This document shows positions 58,030 to 58,827 of a stretch of DNA of 58,827 nucleotides, one piece after another. The DNA lies in NCBI GenBank assembly GCA_041569895.1, contig JBFFXF010000005.1, forward strand, positions 1 to 58,827. The letters are read 5' to 3'. Origin of the DNA: JBFFXF01 sp041569895. GTDB taxonomy: Bacteria > Planctomycetota > UBA8108 > JACQVS01. The notes under the pieces are model-generated. The model ran no database searches. It had not been told where the DNA came from and was given only the letters and a program-made list of their open reading frames with translations. Position 1 is the first letter of the stretch; the number at the start of each line of letters is the position of its first letter. The position numbers and the translations under genes were made by a program.

Positions 58030-58827
58030 TCACTCGCACCCCAACCCATCGTCCGTCGCATCCGCCCCCGCCTCCGGGAACGGCTCCGGGATCACCGGGC
58101 CGCCCTGAAAGAGATAGGCGAGTGTGTAGACGCCGTCCGAGAGGTTGACGACGCCGTCGTCGTTGGCGTCGGCGGCGTCCTCGCACGCGATCGCGGGACC
58201 GGCGGTGAACAGGAAGTTGAGCACGTAGAGCGCGTCCGACAGGTTGACCTGGGTGTCGCCGTTGGCGTCGCCCCGCAGAAACGTGCGACCCCCGATCACC
58301 ACCGCGCCGTCGATGAGCTCGGGGCGGATCGACACGCCGTCGGCCCGGACGAGCCCGGACTCGGTGTCGGGGTCGCTGTCGACGGCGTCGACCAGATCGA
58401 CGGCGGCCCGTGTCCCCACGGCCACGTCGTTCGCGACGTCGACGACGAGGCGCCCGACCACAACCGCGTCTCCCGCCGGCAACGTCGGTCCGGCCTCGCC
58501 GGAACGCATCACGACGCTGAAGGTGGCCGAGTCGGCGGCGGCGTCGATGCTCGCAGCGGCGAACTCGGCGCCCGCGGACGCCGTGTCGTCGCTGACGATG
58601 TCGGCGAGCTCCAGCGCGGCGTCGTGGGTCAGCGCGAACGAGACCGCCGAGAGCTCCGCCGGCGTCGTCGCGACGACGTCCACGCCGACGCCTCTCGCGC
58701 CGGGCGCCGCGGTGGCCTCGGCCACCGAGAGCGCGTACCTCTGGTACGTGAAGCCGTCCTCGAGCACGAAGACATTCGCGTTTTGCTCGAGGCGGACGGC
58801 CACCGGTCCCGGCTGCTCGGCCGGCGG
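58030..58827 (-). CDS. Secreted cohesin-like/dockerin-type repeat protein, 5' end outside window
   Basis: At least 265 codons, open to the right edge, so the N-terminus is missing. About residues 1-150 of the visible part are beta-rich and Ala/Val/Asp-rich, like the cohesin-type domain often seen before dockerins. The C-terminus has two calcium-binding repeats, GDANGDTQVNLSDALYVLNFL and DANDDGVVNLSDGVYTLAYLF, each D-x-N/D-x-D-x-V-N-L-S-D. Such tails are typical of large secreted Planctomycetota proteins. Role unknown; a binding or anchoring function is inferred. Confidence 0.85.
   Translation of the reverse strand, partial: PPAEQPGPVAVRLEQNANVFVLEDGFTYQRYALSVAEATAAPGARGVGVDVVATTPAELSAVSFALTHDAALELADIVSDDTASAGAEFAAASIDAAADSATFSVVMRSGEAGPTLPAGDAVVVGRLVVDVANDVAVGTRAAVDLVDAVDSDPDTESGLVRADGVSIRPELIDGAVVIGGRTFLRGDANGDTQVNLSDALYVLNFLFTAGPAIACEDAADANDDGVVNLSDGVYTLAYLFQGGPVIPEPFPEAGADATDDGLGCE

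Overview
The window is high-GC bacterial chromosome and reads as Planctomycetota. The pointers are a secreted sulfatase, a Tat-exported Gfo/Idh/MocA oxidoreductase, several PQQ-type beta-propeller proteins, a TPR protein carrying two RNA polymerase alpha-CTD-like domains, a SprA-related protein and a secreted protein ending in dockerin-like calcium repeats. No rRNA, phage, plasmid, CRISPR array or insertion sequence is visible. The genus cannot be named from the sequence.

Layout. 1-8.2 kb: tRNA-His, a Tat aldo/keto reductase, a secreted unknown, ruvA, the TPR/alpha-CTD protein, acpS and a PcrA/UvrD helicase. 8.2-13.9 kb: a His-rich NicO-type metal exporter, a three-gene translationally coupled lipoprotein/small-protein unit, XerC and tRNA-Thr. 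14.2-20.3 kb (minus strand): a short-chain dehydrogenase, then a five-gene operon running response regulator, receiver-kinase, membrane kinase with an ethylene-receptor-type sensor domain, HldE-like heptose enzyme, sugar nucleotidyltransferase. 20.5-23.3 kb: radical SAM protein and oxidoreductase. 23.6-30.0 kb (minus): thioesterase, ABC ATPase, sulfatase and a giant FtsX-type permease, with overlapping stop and start codons. 31.3-41.7 kb (minus): a seven-gene run of three PQQ-propeller proteins, Fe-alcohol dehydrogenase, HemN-type radical SAM enzyme, flavin oxidoreductase and glycosyltransferase. 41.9-50.2 kb: CoA ligase, PLP enzyme, sigma factor, proline dehydrogenase and a fused E1 ketoacid dehydrogenase. 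50.5-55 kb (minus): a sulfur-carrier-dependent cysteine synthesis module beside an SLC13-type permease. 55-58.8 kb: a secreted unknown, dapF behind an attenuator-like leader, and the 3' part of a cohesin/dockerin-type protein.

The most unusual signal is a family of compound six-base-period arrays (TCGGNN, CGGGNA, CGAGNA, CCCGGN, CAGAGN-type units) in most of the larger intergenic gaps, usually beside a stop codon. They hold a fixed core with variation at set positions, share a module order, occur in both orientations, and in one case run in frame into the 3' end of the sulfatase gene. Other points of interest are the ethylene-receptor-like kinase, a transcription attenuator abutting dapF, a sulfur carrier whose GG end is masked by an extra Arg, and three genes whose -10 box lies so close to the start codon that the mRNA should be nearly leaderless.
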